Below are positions 33,398 to 41,796 of a stretch of 62,542 bases of DNA, piece by piece. The first letter of the stretch is position 1, and each line of letters starts with the position of its first letter. The notes under the pieces were generated by a model, which was given only the letters and a program-made list of their open reading frames with translations, ran no database searches and was not told the DNA's origin. The position numbers were made by a program, and so were the translations under genes. Origin of the DNA: Bacteroidota bacterium (GTDB lineage Bacteria > Bacteroidota > Bacteroidia > Chitinophagales > Chitinophagaceae); assembly GCA_005789565.1 (NCBI GenBank), contig SXXL01000086.1:1-62542 (forward strand), read 5' to 3'.

Positions 33398-34993
33398 ATG
33401 AAACGTAAAGACTTTTTATTCAGTTCGATCCCGGCGGCGGCGATGCTGCCGGAAATGATCAATGGATATTCGATCAAGGCGTTCAACGCGCAATCGCCCT
33501 TGGTGCAAGCGCTGATGCAGGGCACGACGCTGACCGACCACGTGCTGGTCATCGTGCAGTTGTCGGGCGGTAACGACGGTTTGAATACCGTGATCCCGGT
33601 AGCGGATTATTCCCGCTACTTCAACGCCCGCAGCAACGTGGCCATTCCGGAGAACCGGGTACTCTCCATTGCCGGCGTGACGGGAACAGGGATCCATCCC
33701 TCGATGACGGGTGTGCAGTCTTTATTTGCCGAGGGGAAAGCCAAGTTGATCCAGGCGGTCGGTTATCCGCAACCAAACTTCTCGCATTTCCGGGCTACAG
33801 ACATTTGGATGAGTGGCTCCAACAGCAACCAGGAGGTGTATACCGGTTGGGCAGGTCGGTACTTGAATTACGAGTATCCGGATTTCCCCATCGGTTATCC
33901 CAATACAGACATGCCCGATCCGTTGGCGATCCAGATCGGATCGACCACGTCGCTGACCCTGCAAGGTCCGACCGTGAACATGGGCATGAGCATCACCAAC
34001 CCCACCAGTTTCTATAACCTGATCAACGGTACCACCGACCCCGTTCCTAACACCCGTGCGGGAAAGGAATTGAAATTCGTCCGACAAGTCAATCAGCAAA
34101 CCCAAGGATATGCCAGTTCGGTTCGCACCGCGGCCAACAGTGTTACTTCTCAATACACTTATCCTACCAATAACGCGCTGGCCGATCAGCTCAAGATCGT
34201 AGCCCGGCTCATCAAAGGCGGTTTGCGTACCCGCGTGTACATGGTGAGTTTTGGCGGATTCGATACACACTCCGTGCAAGTGAATGCGGCCGATACTACC
34301 ACCGGATCGCATGCGACCTTGTTGCAGCGGGTTTCGGATGCGATCAAGGCCTTTCAAGAGGACCTCAAATTTTTAGGTGTGGAGGAACGCGTGATGGGAA
34401 TGACCTTCAGCGAATTTGGCCGACGCATCAAATCCAACTCGAGCTCCGGTACGGATCATGGAGCGGCTGCCCCCATGTTCCTCTTCGGAAAATCTGTCGA
34501 CCCCGGCATGTTGGGCGTGAACCCTACCTTGCCGGCCACCGCTACGGTGAACGACAATATTCCGATGCAATATGATTTCCGAAGCATTTACTCGACGTTG
34601 CTCGAAAAATGGTTTTGTTTGGATCGCTCGGTGGTCAACTCCTTGTTTCCGCCGAACATCAATAGCCAGCTACAGAGCCTGCCGCTTATCAAGGCGGGTG
34701 TTTGCAACAGCGTCATGCCGCCCAATCCCTCACCGGTAGAGGTGATGGTCACCAATTATCCGAACCCCTTCCAGACCACCACGACCATCAAGTTCCGCAC
34801 GGCTGGCGGACATACCCTGATCCAGATCATGGATACGCTGGGAAGGGTTCTGACGAATTTGGTGGACAAGGAATACGCTGCGGGCACCTACACCGTCACT
34901 TTCGACAGCGAACCATTGCCACCCGGTGTTTACTATGCCCGTTTCCAAAACGGCGTCAACCAACATGTTCGGGCCATGCTGAAAGTCCGCTGA
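33398..34993 (+). CDS. DUF1501 protein with T9SS type A sorting domain
   Basis: 531 residues. 'MKRKDFLFSSIPAAAML' is the export signal. The DUF1501 domain (sulfatase/alkaline-phosphatase-like fold) shows 'VLVIVQLSGGNDGLNTVIPV', 'QAVGYPQPNFSHFRATDIWMSG', 'TGWAGRYL', 'VYMVSFGGFDTHSVQ', 'MTFSEFGRRIKSNSSSGTDHGAAAPMFLFG'. These contain the Asp/His residues that would bind metal in that fold. Residues of about 445-531 ('VTNYPNPFQTTTTIKF', 'GVYYARFQNGVNQHVRAMLKV') are a type A sorting domain, so the protein is predicted to be exported by T9SS to the cell surface. Sits in a three-gene cassette with DUF1800 and a haem-motif lipoprotein. Confidence 0.93.
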   Translation: MKRKDFLFSSIPAAAMLPEMINGYSIKAFNAQSPLVQALMQGTTLTDHVLVIVQLSGGNDGLNTVIPVADYSRYFNARSNVAIPENRVLSIAGVTGTGIHPSMTGVQSLFAEGKAKLIQAVGYPQPNFSHFRATDIWMSGSNSNQEVYTGWAGRYLNYEYPDFPIGYPNTDMPDPLAIQIGSTTSLTLQGPTVNMGMSITNPTSFYNLINGTTDPVPNTRAGKELKFVRQVNQQTQGYASSVRTAANSVTSQYTYPTNNALADQLKIVARLIKGGLRTRVYMVSFGGFDTHSVQVNAADTTTGSHATLLQRVSDAIKAFQEDLKFLGVEERVMGMTFSEFGRRIKSNSSSGTDHGAAAPMFLFGKSVDPGMLGVNPTLPATATVNDNIPMQYDFRSIYSTLLEKWFCLDRSVVNSLFPPNINSQLQSLPLIKAGVCNSVMPPNPSPVEVMVTNYPNPFQTTTTIKFRTAGGHTLIQIMDTLGRVLTNLVDKEYAAGTYTVTFDSEPLPPGVYYARFQNGVNQHVRAMLKVR

Positions 34994-35000
34994 TCCACTC

Positions 35001-35567
35001 ATGCGAAATCCACTTGTCCATATTATCGGGATGCTATTGCTCGTGCTGGTGATCGGATCCTGCACCGGCGATGCCCCGCCCAATCCCTGCACCGGGGTCC
35101 AACTTGATATTATTTTTTCGGCCACCCCCGCCATCGGTACCAGCAACAATGGTTCCATTGCGGTATTCAATCCGGCCGGCGACTCCGTGAGCTACAAATT
35201 GGATAACGGTTCGTTTCAGTCCTCCGGCCTGTTTGCCAATCTCGCACCCGGAAAATATGTGCTCACCGTACGAAACAACCGGGGTTGTTTGGATACGGCA
35301 CAGGTCACCATCCTGAACTACGGCCCCAAATACGCCCAGGTCAAACAATTGATCACGGGTTATTGTGGTCCCTGTCACCTCAATGCCGGCAACAGCGGCA
35401 ACGCGAATTTCGATACCGATGCCAGTATTGTGGCGGGGTGGGACCGCATCCGAGCCCGCTGTGTAACAGGCACCCCCAGTTTCATGCCCCAGGGTGGTCA
35501 GCTCACGGCCATCGACAAGCAACGCATTACCGATTGGGTGAATGCAGGTCATCGGATTTCCGATTAA
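35001..35567 (+). CDS. lipoprotein with SprB-like repeat and c-type haem motif
   Basis: 188 residues. Lipobox 'VIGSC' (Cys near 17) predicts a lipoprotein. Residues of about 30-105 ('GSIAVFNPAGDSVSYKLDNG', 'NLAPGKYVLTVRNNRGC') look like one SprB-type repeat. The rest holds a CxxCH motif (Cys122, Cys125, His126) followed about 40 residues later by 'SFMPQGG', the usual Met ligand region of cytochrome c domains, and ends 'ITDWVNAGH'. Haem is therefore predicted to be covalently bound outside the cytoplasmic membrane. It lies 7 bp after the DUF1501 gene, so electron transfer may be linked to that system; this is inference. Confidence 0.85.
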   Translation: MRNPLVHIIGMLLLVLVIGSCTGDAPPNPCTGVQLDIIFSATPAIGTSNNGSIAVFNPAGDSVSYKLDNGSFQSSGLFANLAPGKYVLTVRNNRGCLDTAQVTILNYGPKYAQVKQLITGYCGPCHLNAGNSGNANFDTDASIVAGWDRIRARCVTGTPSFMPQGGQLTAIDKQRITDWVNAGHRISD

Positions 35568-35574
35568 ATTTTTC

Positions 35575-35604
35575 TTGCTCCCGCGCTGACTTTTCTTATT
35601 TTTG
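35575..35604 (+). promoter_or_regulatory. promoter of the TonB receptor cassette (-33 TTG, -7 TATTTTTG)
   Basis: TTG (35575-35577), 19 bases, TATTTTTG (35597-35604, full consensus). Expected transcript start around 35609-35611. Confidence 0.7.
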
Positions 35605-35654
35605 CAACATTGGTGCAAAAATATACTATTTCAATGCTTCCCTTGCCAGTCTGC

Positions 35655-37952
35655 ATGAAGCTTTATACCTGCTTTTTATTTTTGATGATCTTGGGTGTGG
35701 CTAATATGGCAAAGGCGCAGGATTCTACTTGTGTGCTTGCGGTATCCGGGAGTGTGTCCGATGCGGACGAGCGGACGCCCTTGGAGGGGGCACAGGTACT
35801 GATCAAAGAGTTGGGGCGTATAACGCAGACCGATGACGAGGGGCATTATCATTTTTATCAGTTGTGTGCGGGTAGCTACACCTTTGTACTCACGCATGCG
35901 GATTGTGATACGCTTTATGTTCGGGTAAAGTTGGAGGCCAACCTTGTTCGAAATTTTCAGTTGCCACATCATTATAATGTTCTCTCTTCCGTGCAGGTGC
36001 AAGCAACGAAGGCGGGACAGCTACAGGCCATTCGGGACCAACTGAAGGGGCGGGATGTGGAGGAGACCCGGGGCCAAACCCTCGGTGAGATCCTGAGGCG
36101 CATCACGGGTGTTAGTGTTTTACAGACTGGGAGTACCATATTCAAGCCGGTCATACATGGATTGCACAGTCAACGAGTTCTTCTCCTGAATCAGGAGATT
36201 CGTTTGGAGGGCCAGCAATGGGGCAGTGAGCATGCGCCGGAGATCGATCCGTTCATTGCCGACCGATTCGTAGTCTTGAAAGGGGCCGGAGCTATCCGAT
36301 ATGGCTCGGATGCCATTGGTGGCGCGATCCTGATTGAACCTCGTCCTCTGCCATACGATCTGCGCTTTCACGGGGAGGTCAATGCCGGCTACTTCACCAA
36401 CAACCGGCAATATGTTTTTAATGTGCAGTTGGAGGAAAATGTAAAAAGCACTCCTGCGCTGAGTTGGCGGGCCAATGTTACCTACAAGCTGGGAGGGAAT
36501 GCCCGTACGCCGGATTACTGGTTGCAAAACACCGGTTTGCAGGAGTTGAATTTTTCCGGGATGGCTGCTTACCGTAAGCCTGGCTTTCGAGCCGACCTGT
36601 ATCTAAGCTCCTTTTCAACTGAATTAGGAATTTTTACAGGCGCACACATCGGTAATCTGACCGATTTACTGAACACGATTGCTAGTCCGCGCCCGCTCCA
36701 GAACAAGGATCAATTCTCTTACCAGATCGGTCGGCCAAGCCAGCAAGTCAACCACCTTTTTGGAAAATTGAAAATGGGTTGGAATGGCACCGACGGTACT
36801 AAATGGCAAATGATTTTGGCTCATCAGGAAAATCGACGAAAAGAATATGACCGGGCCATGATCAGTAACCGCCCTGAGTTGTCACTCAGTATCGGATCTA
36901 CGACGGTTGATCTGAGCCGCGAGCAGATCCGTTCGGCCCAACGCGTGGGAAGCGCTGGGTTTCAAGTGTTGTACCAGCAACATGTTTGGTCGGGAAGTCG
37001 TTTTTTCATTCCTAATTTTTCTCTTTGGAATCTGGGGGCCTATGCAACCGAAAAATGGGCTTTCAAGAAATGGTTGATCGAGGGTGCGCTGCGGACCGAC
37101 TTCCGTGATTTAAAAGTATATCGAAACCGAAACGGTGTGATCTCCTCGAATGCGCATCGGTTTTTTAATCCCTCCGCCACCTTGAGTGCCGGTCGTAACG
37201 TATCAAAGTACTTGATGCTACGGTGGAACAGCAGCTATGCCTGGCGGGCGCCACACGTTAACGAACTATACGTCAACGGCCTGCATCATGGCACGGCCAA
37301 TTTTGAAATTGGCGATTCCAGCTTTCGGCCGGAGAAATCCCTTAAGAATTTGATCCAATTTCAATATTCGAAGGACAGTGCCCTCGTAATCGACCTGACA
37401 CTTCACGTGAATCGACTGAATGGCTTTATCAACCTCGTTCCCAGCACACCGCCGACATTAACCTTGCGCGGAGCTTATCCCACCTTTCGATTTTTACAAA
37501 CACAGGCAATGATCAGCGGGATCGATTTTCGAGTTGAGAAAATATTCAATGCCCGCTGGAGCACGGGTGCAAAAGCCGCATTTCTTTGGGCCAGAGACCT
37601 GCAGGCCAGGGACTGGCTGGCACAAATGCCGGCTAACCGGGTGGAGGGGCAAATTACCTACTCCTTCTCCCTACCGAAGTTTCAGCAATCTTACTTGAGC
37701 CCTTCTTTTGTACACGTCATGCGCCAAACACGAGTGCCGGTAGGAGGCGATTACTTGCCTCCCCCCGGCGCCTATACATTGCTCAACCTGCAACTATCTA
37801 CCACTGTTTCGATCCGGAGAAAGCCAGTGCATCTGCAATGGGGTATCAACAATCTTTTGAATGCCCAGTATCGCGACTATATGAACCGCTTCCGCTATTT
37901 CAATGATGAGGTGGGACGAAATGTCATCATGCAAATCAAATACAAGTTATGA
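35655..37952 (+). CDS. TonB-dependent receptor, possibly for a metal
   Basis: 765 residues from ATG 35655, which gives a canonical signal peptide ('MKLYTCFLFLMILGVANMAKAQ'); ATG 35634 and TTG 35610 (13 bases after the promoter box) are in-frame alternatives. Order: CarboxypepD_reg-like domain (about 30-115), plug domain ('QTLGEILRRITGVSVLQTGS', 'VIHGLHSQRVLLLNQ', 'HAPEIDPFIADRFVVLKGAGAIRYGSDAIGG'), then a 22-strand-type barrel ending '...YFNDEVGRNVIMQIKYKL'. The 'HAPEIDP' plug loop recalls zinc receptors of the ZnuD type, and the coupled lipoprotein downstream has His residues, so metal uptake is a fair but unproven guess. Lower G+C than neighbouring genes. Confidence 0.9.
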   Translation: MKLYTCFLFLMILGVANMAKAQDSTCVLAVSGSVSDADERTPLEGAQVLIKELGRITQTDDEGHYHFYQLCAGSYTFVLTHADCDTLYVRVKLEANLVRNFQLPHHYNVLSSVQVQATKAGQLQAIRDQLKGRDVEETRGQTLGEILRRITGVSVLQTGSTIFKPVIHGLHSQRVLLLNQEIRLEGQQWGSEHAPEIDPFIADRFVVLKGAGAIRYGSDAIGGAILIEPRPLPYDLRFHGEVNAGYFTNNRQYVFNVQLEENVKSTPALSWRANVTYKLGGNARTPDYWLQNTGLQELNFSGMAAYRKPGFRADLYLSSFSTELGIFTGAHIGNLTDLLNTIASPRPLQNKDQFSYQIGRPSQQVNHLFGKLKMGWNGTDGTKWQMILAHQENRRKEYDRAMISNRPELSLSIGSTTVDLSREQIRSAQRVGSAGFQVLYQQHVWSGSRFFIPNFSLWNLGAYATEKWAFKKWLIEGALRTDFRDLKVYRNRNGVISSNAHRFFNPSATLSAGRNVSKYLMLRWNSSYAWRAPHVNELYVNGLHHGTANFEIGDSSFRPEKSLKNLIQFQYSKDSALVIDLTLHVNRLNGFINLVPSTPPTLTLRGAYPTFRFLQTQAMISGIDFRVEKIFNARWSTGAKAAFLWARDLQARDWLAQMPANRVEGQITYSFSLPKFQQSYLSPSFVHVMRQTRVPVGGDYLPPPGAYTLLNLQLSTTVSIRRKPVHLQWGINNLLNAQYRDYMNRFRYFNDEVGRNVIMQIKYKL

Positions 37953-38497
37953 GACGTTCCTTATTTGTGCTATTGCTAGGTGTAATAGCCAACGCTATGC
38001 TGTCTGGTTGTAAAAAGCCCTCTGAGCCTAGAGATGAGAACGAGCACGAGGCGATCAATAAATTGGAACTCACCTTTCGTAGGGCAGGACAACCCGACCA
38101 AATTTGCCTTGCCGAAGATCCCGATGGGGATGGCGGACTTCCCCCTACACGGATCGATACAATCCGGCTGGCCGCGGGACAAAACTACTCGGTTACCCTT
38201 CGAGCACTGAATGTAGTAAATGGAGTCGTTCGAGATATCACGCCTGGCATTCAGGCGCAGGCCAATGCGCATGAGATCTTTTATGTACCGAGCGGAATCA
38301 CCCTGCAGATCACCAAGCTTGATAAGGATTCAAGGGGGTTTCCCTTGGGGCTCAATTCTATCTGGCAAACCGTCAATCCCGGCGCCGGCTCCGTCTTGGT
38401 GAAGCTGATGCACAAGACCGGGATCAAAGGGCCCAATGATGGCCCAGACCTCGGTCACAGCGACCTGGAACTTGTCATGCGGACGGAAATAAATTAA
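37949..38497 (+). CDS. lipoprotein coupled to the TonB receptor
   Basis: 182 residues. Lipobox 'LSGC' followed by KK. The mature protein has 'NKLELTFRRAG', 'DPDGDGG', 'DTIRLAAGQNYSVTLRALNVVNG', 'ANAHEIFYVPSG' and 'GHSDLELVMRTEI'. From memory this pattern belongs to a lipoprotein family often encoded beside TonB receptors in Bacteroidota (annotated as 'type 1 periplasmic binding fold superfamily protein'). The ATG overlaps the receptor stop by 4 bases, so the two are made together; a role in capturing or handling the receptor's ligand follows from that. Ligand unknown. Confidence 0.82.
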   Translation: MRRSLFVLLLGVIANAMLSGCKKPSEPRDENEHEAINKLELTFRRAGQPDQICLAEDPDGDGGLPPTRIDTIRLAAGQNYSVTLRALNVVNGVVRDITPGIQAQANAHEIFYVPSGITLQITKLDKDSRGFPLGLNSIWQTVNPGAGSVLVKLMHKTGIKGPNDGPDLGHSDLELVMRTEIN

Positions 38498-38548
38498 TTT
38501 TTTATTTGCAACAATGTTTCAATAACTTTAACACCTAAACCCAATTGT

Positions 38549-39154
38549 ATGAAAAAAATCATCCTTCTATCTTCCTTGATGCTGGCAATTGTCAGTCTGT
38601 CTGCACAAACTAAAATTGGTATCACTTCGGGACTCGTGTTGGCTTCTATTTCGACCGATGATGAAGACTTGCAGTCAGAGAAGTCAATGTTACTGACCTC
38701 CCAAATTGGCTTGATGATCGATCGAACGTTATCGGATAAGTTTTCCCTTCAGTCTCAATTGCTGTTGATCGGTAAAGGAACTTCCATTGAACATGTAGGG
38801 CATAAAGATAAAGTACGGTTTACCGCCTTAGATATTCCAATTCAATTTTTGTATCGCACCAAAGGAGGTTGGTTCATTGGTGGAGGTCCGAACCTTGGTT
38901 TTAATCTTTCCGCCAGATCAATCCACGAGGATGAAAAAGAAACCATTGACATTGGCGATGAAGCCGGTGCAGTAAAGGGTTTTGATGCAGGATTGAATTT
39001 CCGTACTGGCGTGACCTTGAAAAACGGATTGGTGCTAAGCATAAACAAGCTTTTTGGTTTGACCAACCTGCAAAATGTTCCCAATTTCCGTTGGAACAAT
39101 AATGCTATTGGAATCAATGTGGGTTATTTCTTTTCCGCAAAGCCCAAGAAATAA
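38549..39154 (+). CDS. porin-family outer-membrane beta-barrel protein
   Basis: 201 residues: signal peptide 'MKKIILLSSLMLAIVSLSAQ' then an eight-strand-type small barrel ('KIGITSGLVLASI', 'LTSQIGLMIDRTL', 'IPIQFLYRTKGGWFIGGGPNLGFNL', 'NNNAIGINVGYFF'). This is the outer-membrane protein beta-barrel domain (PorT-like/OmpW-like) family; function not assigned. The two sequence lines I counted here are near 40-45 % G+C against about 55 % in core genes. It is the last gene of the TonB cassette, 51 bp after the lipoprotein, and is followed by a strong terminator. Confidence 0.85.
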   Translation: MKKIILLSSLMLAIVSLSAQTKIGITSGLVLASISTDDEDLQSEKSMLLTSQIGLMIDRTLSDKFSLQSQLLLIGKGTSIEHVGHKDKVRFTALDIPIQFLYRTKGGWFIGGGPNLGFNLSARSIHEDEKETIDIGDEAGAVKGFDAGLNFRTGVTLKNGLVLSINKLFGLTNLQNVPNFRWNNNAIGINVGYFFSAKPKK

Positions 39155-39190
39155 TTCATCTAGCAAAAAATCTAAATTCTGATTTTATAT

Positions 39191-39218
39191 CCCCCAGCAT
39201 GGCTGGGGGATTTTGTTT
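39191..39218 (+). terminator. intrinsic terminator of the TonB receptor cassette
   Basis: CCCCCAGC (39191-39198), loop ATG, GCTGGGGG (39202-39209), then ATTTTGTTTT. Perfect 8-bp stem. Its T-rich tail runs into the -7-like box of the DUF2721 gene. Confidence 0.9.
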
Positions 39219-39225
39219 TACTTTG
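39218..39225 (+). promoter_or_regulatory. -7-like box of the DUF2721 gene
   Basis: TTACTTTG matches 7 of 8 bases of TAnnTTTG and begins 12 bases before ATG 39230. It directly abuts the terminator of the previous unit. Confidence 0.5.
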
Positions 39226-39229
39226 TTTC

Positions 39230-39679
39230 ATGGACATCAACCTCAACACCCCTGCCTTGTTGTTTCCCGGCATTACCTTGCTGATGCTGGCCTACACCAA
39301 CCGATTCCTCGCCTTGGCCAATTTGGTTCGTCGGCTGCACGAGGAATACAAAAAAGGCAAACCCCATCCTACACTGCTGGCCCAGATCGCCAGCTTGCGC
39401 AGACGGATCAATATCATTCGCTATATGCAGGCCTTGGGCGTAATTAGTTTTTTGGGATGTGTGGCCTCCATGTATGCGTTATATCGCGGCTCGTTGCAAG
39501 TGGCGGAGTGGATCTTTGCCCTGAGTTTATTGTCGCTGATCGCGTCTCTCATCCTCTCGCTGGTAGAGATCACCCAAAGCACCAAGGCCATTGAGCTGGA
39601 GCTGAGCGATATGGAAGAGCTGGAGCGGTCCAATATTTTCTATGATATCGTAACCGACCGCTCGGAGAAAAAAGAGTAG
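39230..39679 (+). CDS. DUF2721 membrane protein
   Basis: 149 residues with three hydrophobic segments (about 8-28, 65-85, 95-118) and a charged C-terminus. 'PALLFPGITLLMLAYTNRFLALANLVRRLHEEY' and 'RRINIIRYMQALGVISFLGCV' are the DUF2721 signature. Inner-membrane location; function unknown. Monocistronic by layout, since the next genes are on the other strand. Confidence 0.88.
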   Translation: MDINLNTPALLFPGITLLMLAYTNRFLALANLVRRLHEEYKKGKPHPTLLAQIASLRRRINIIRYMQALGVISFLGCVASMYALYRGSLQVAEWIFALSLLSLIASLILSLVEITQSTKAIELELSDMEELERSNIFYDIVTDRSEKKE

Positions 39680-39680
39680 G

Positions 39681-39986
39681 CTATAATTTTTTCAAGAGGG
39701 ACTGCCAACTGCCTCCGTTGTACACTTCTTTGATCCCGGCTTTCTTTAAGATCGTCTTGGCCATCCCCGACCGCATGCCGGAGGCACAGCAAACGACGAT
39801 GGGCCGGTCCATGCTTTTCAACCGATCGATCTGGCTGGCGATTCGGTTCACCGGAATATTAATAGAACCCGGAATTTTTCCCTGATCGAATTCTTGCGGG
39901 GTGCGCACATCCACGATGGTAGCCCCGGAGTCCAATGCTTTTTGGAGTCCGTTATTGCCGAGTCCCAGCCATGAAAATAATCCCAT
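39681..39986 (-). CDS. rhodanese-like domain protein
   Basis: 101 residues, a single rhodanese domain without signal peptide. 'GATIVDVRTPQEFDQGKIPGSINIPVNRI' is the typical N-terminal block, and the active-site loop is 'VVCCASGMRSGMA' with two adjacent Cys, the second being the expected catalytic one. Such proteins carry persulfide sulfur. The start overlaps the ABC transporter stop by one base (TAATG), so it is translationally coupled to it. Confidence 0.93.
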   Translation of the reverse strand: MGLFSWLGLGNNGLQKALDSGATIVDVRTPQEFDQGKIPGSINIPVNRIASQIDRLKSMDRPIVVCCASGMRSGMAKTILKKAGIKEVYNGGSWQSLLKKL

Positions 39987-41779
39987 TACGATTTCGTTTG
40001 CTCATTTTTCCGTTCGCCGATCTGCTGTCGCCACATCGCAAAATACAATCCTTTTTCGGCTAATAATTGCTCGTGCGTGCCGGTTTCGACAATGTCGCCT
40101 TTTTCTAACACATAGATCCGGTCGGCATGCAAGATGGTCGACAAGCGGTGGGCGATCAGAATGGTGATCTGTTCGCCGCGCAATGAAACATCCCGGATCG
40201 TCTTATTGATCTCCTCTTCGGTGATGGAATCCAGGGCAGAGGTGGCCTCGTCGAACAGCAGGAGCCGGGGCCGGCGTAGCAGGGCCCGGGCAATAGAGAG
40301 TCGTTGTTTCTCGCCGCCGGAGAGTTTGAGTCCCCCTTCCCCGATCAGCGCATCCAATCCTTGTTCCGATCGATTTAGTAAGTTTTGACAAGCAGCCCGG
40401 TTGATCACATCGATCAGTTCCTCCTCGGTGGCTTCGGGTCTTACAAACAGCAGGTTTTCCCGGATGGTACCGGAGAACAGTTGGGTGTCTTGCGTCACAA
40501 AACCGATCTGGTCGCGGATCTCCTGAAAATGAATCTCGTTTTCGGGAAGACGGTTGAAATAAATGGTTCCCTCTTGGGGGCGATACAGTCCCACCAGCAA
40601 TTTCATCAGTGTGGTCTTTCCGGAACCGGAGGGTCCTACGAAGGCGATGGTCTCGCCCCGGCTCGCCTCAAAACTGATCCCGTTCACGGCGGGTTGTCCG
40701 CCTTCTCGGTTCCGAAACAGCACACGGTCAAAGGCGAGTTGTTCGATGGCTCCCAGTTTTTTAGGAGCAGCAGGAGCGGGTTCCGGTTTTTTGGCCATCA
40801 GGTTGCCGAAATTTTCCAACGAGGCCTGGGCTTCTCGGTAGGTGAGGATGATGTTGCCGATCTCTTGCAGCGGACCAAACACAAAAAAGGAGAAGATCTG
40901 CATGGTCACCAGTTGTCCCGCATTCATCTCCTCCCGGAAGATCAGCCACATCAACATAAAGAGGATCACTTGTCGCAGGGTATTGACAAAAGTTCCCTGC
41001 ACAAAGCTGATGCTACGCACCCGTTTCACCTTGGTCATTTCCAATCCCAGTATCTTGAACGTATTCTGGTTGAGTCGTTTTACTTCCTGGTTGGTGAGCC
41101 CCAAACTTTTTACCAATTCAATGTTCCGGAGCGACTCGGTGGTGGCACCGGCCAGGGCCGTGGTTTGTCCCACGATCTGCTTCTGGATCCGCTTCACCTT
41201 CTTGCTGAGCAGGTTCGAGATCAGCGTCAGCAAAAAGATCCCACCAAAGTAGATCAAGGGTAAACTCCAGTGGATGGCCGCCGCATACACAGCTACGAAG
41301 AAGATCCCGACAATGACCGGGAAAAGAATATTAATGAAGGAGGAGACGAATTTCTCCGTATCGGTCCGAACTTTCTGCAGCACACTCAAGGTCTCTCCGC
41401 TGCGGGCATCCTCAAATTCCTGGTAGGGGAGTCGCATCGCATGTTGCAACCCTTCCGTAAAGACGGTGGCCCCGAATTGCTGGGTGATTCGGGTCAGTAA
41501 ATAATCCTGGAAGGCTTTGGCAATGCGGCTGACCATGGCAACCCCGATGGAGGTGAGCAGCAGGGCCATGACGCCGTAATGTGGATTCTCCTCAAAGGAG
41601 AGAAAGAACTTTTGAAAATCGTATTCGGCCGGATGGGTGGAATAATGGCCGGCGAGGTTGACCAGCTTTCCGAGCAGGATCGGATCGATCAGGGAAAAGC
41701 CGATGTTGATCCCCGAGAGCAAGAGCAGCAGTGCTACCCAGGCCCGGTGCGGGCGTAAATAATGGAGCAGAATTTTCAT
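39986..41779 (-). CDS. ABC exporter, fused permease and ATPase (MsbA-like)
   Basis: 597 residues: six transmembrane helices (about 15-320) followed by one nucleotide-binding domain with Walker A GPSGSGKTT, signature LSGGEKQRL, Walker B 'RLLLFDEATSALD' and the H-loop 'ILIAHRLSTI'. Half-transporters of this kind dimerise to export lipids, LPS or drugs. It lies 17 bp after a family 25 glycosyltransferase gene, which makes an envelope glycolipid substrate plausible but not shown. Confidence 0.94.
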   Translation of the reverse strand: MKILLHYLRPHRAWVALLLLLSGINIGFSLIDPILLGKLVNLAGHYSTHPAEYDFQKFFLSFEENPHYGVMALLLTSIGVAMVSRIAKAFQDYLLTRITQQFGATVFTEGLQHAMRLPYQEFEDARSGETLSVLQKVRTDTEKFVSSFINILFPVIVGIFFVAVYAAAIHWSLPLIYFGGIFLLTLISNLLSKKVKRIQKQIVGQTTALAGATTESLRNIELVKSLGLTNQEVKRLNQNTFKILGLEMTKVKRVRSISFVQGTFVNTLRQVILFMLMWLIFREEMNAGQLVTMQIFSFFVFGPLQEIGNIILTYREAQASLENFGNLMAKKPEPAPAAPKKLGAIEQLAFDRVLFRNREGGQPAVNGISFEASRGETIAFVGPSGSGKTTLMKLLVGLYRPQEGTIYFNRLPENEIHFQEIRDQIGFVTQDTQLFSGTIRENLLFVRPEATEEELIDVINRAACQNLLNRSEQGLDALIGEGGLKLSGGEKQRLSIARALLRRPRLLLFDEATSALDSITEEEINKTIRDVSLRGEQITILIAHRLSTILHADRIYVLEKGDIVETGTHEQLLAEKGLYFAMWRQQIGERKNEQTKS

Positions 41780-41796
41780 GGGAGGGATAAAATCAA

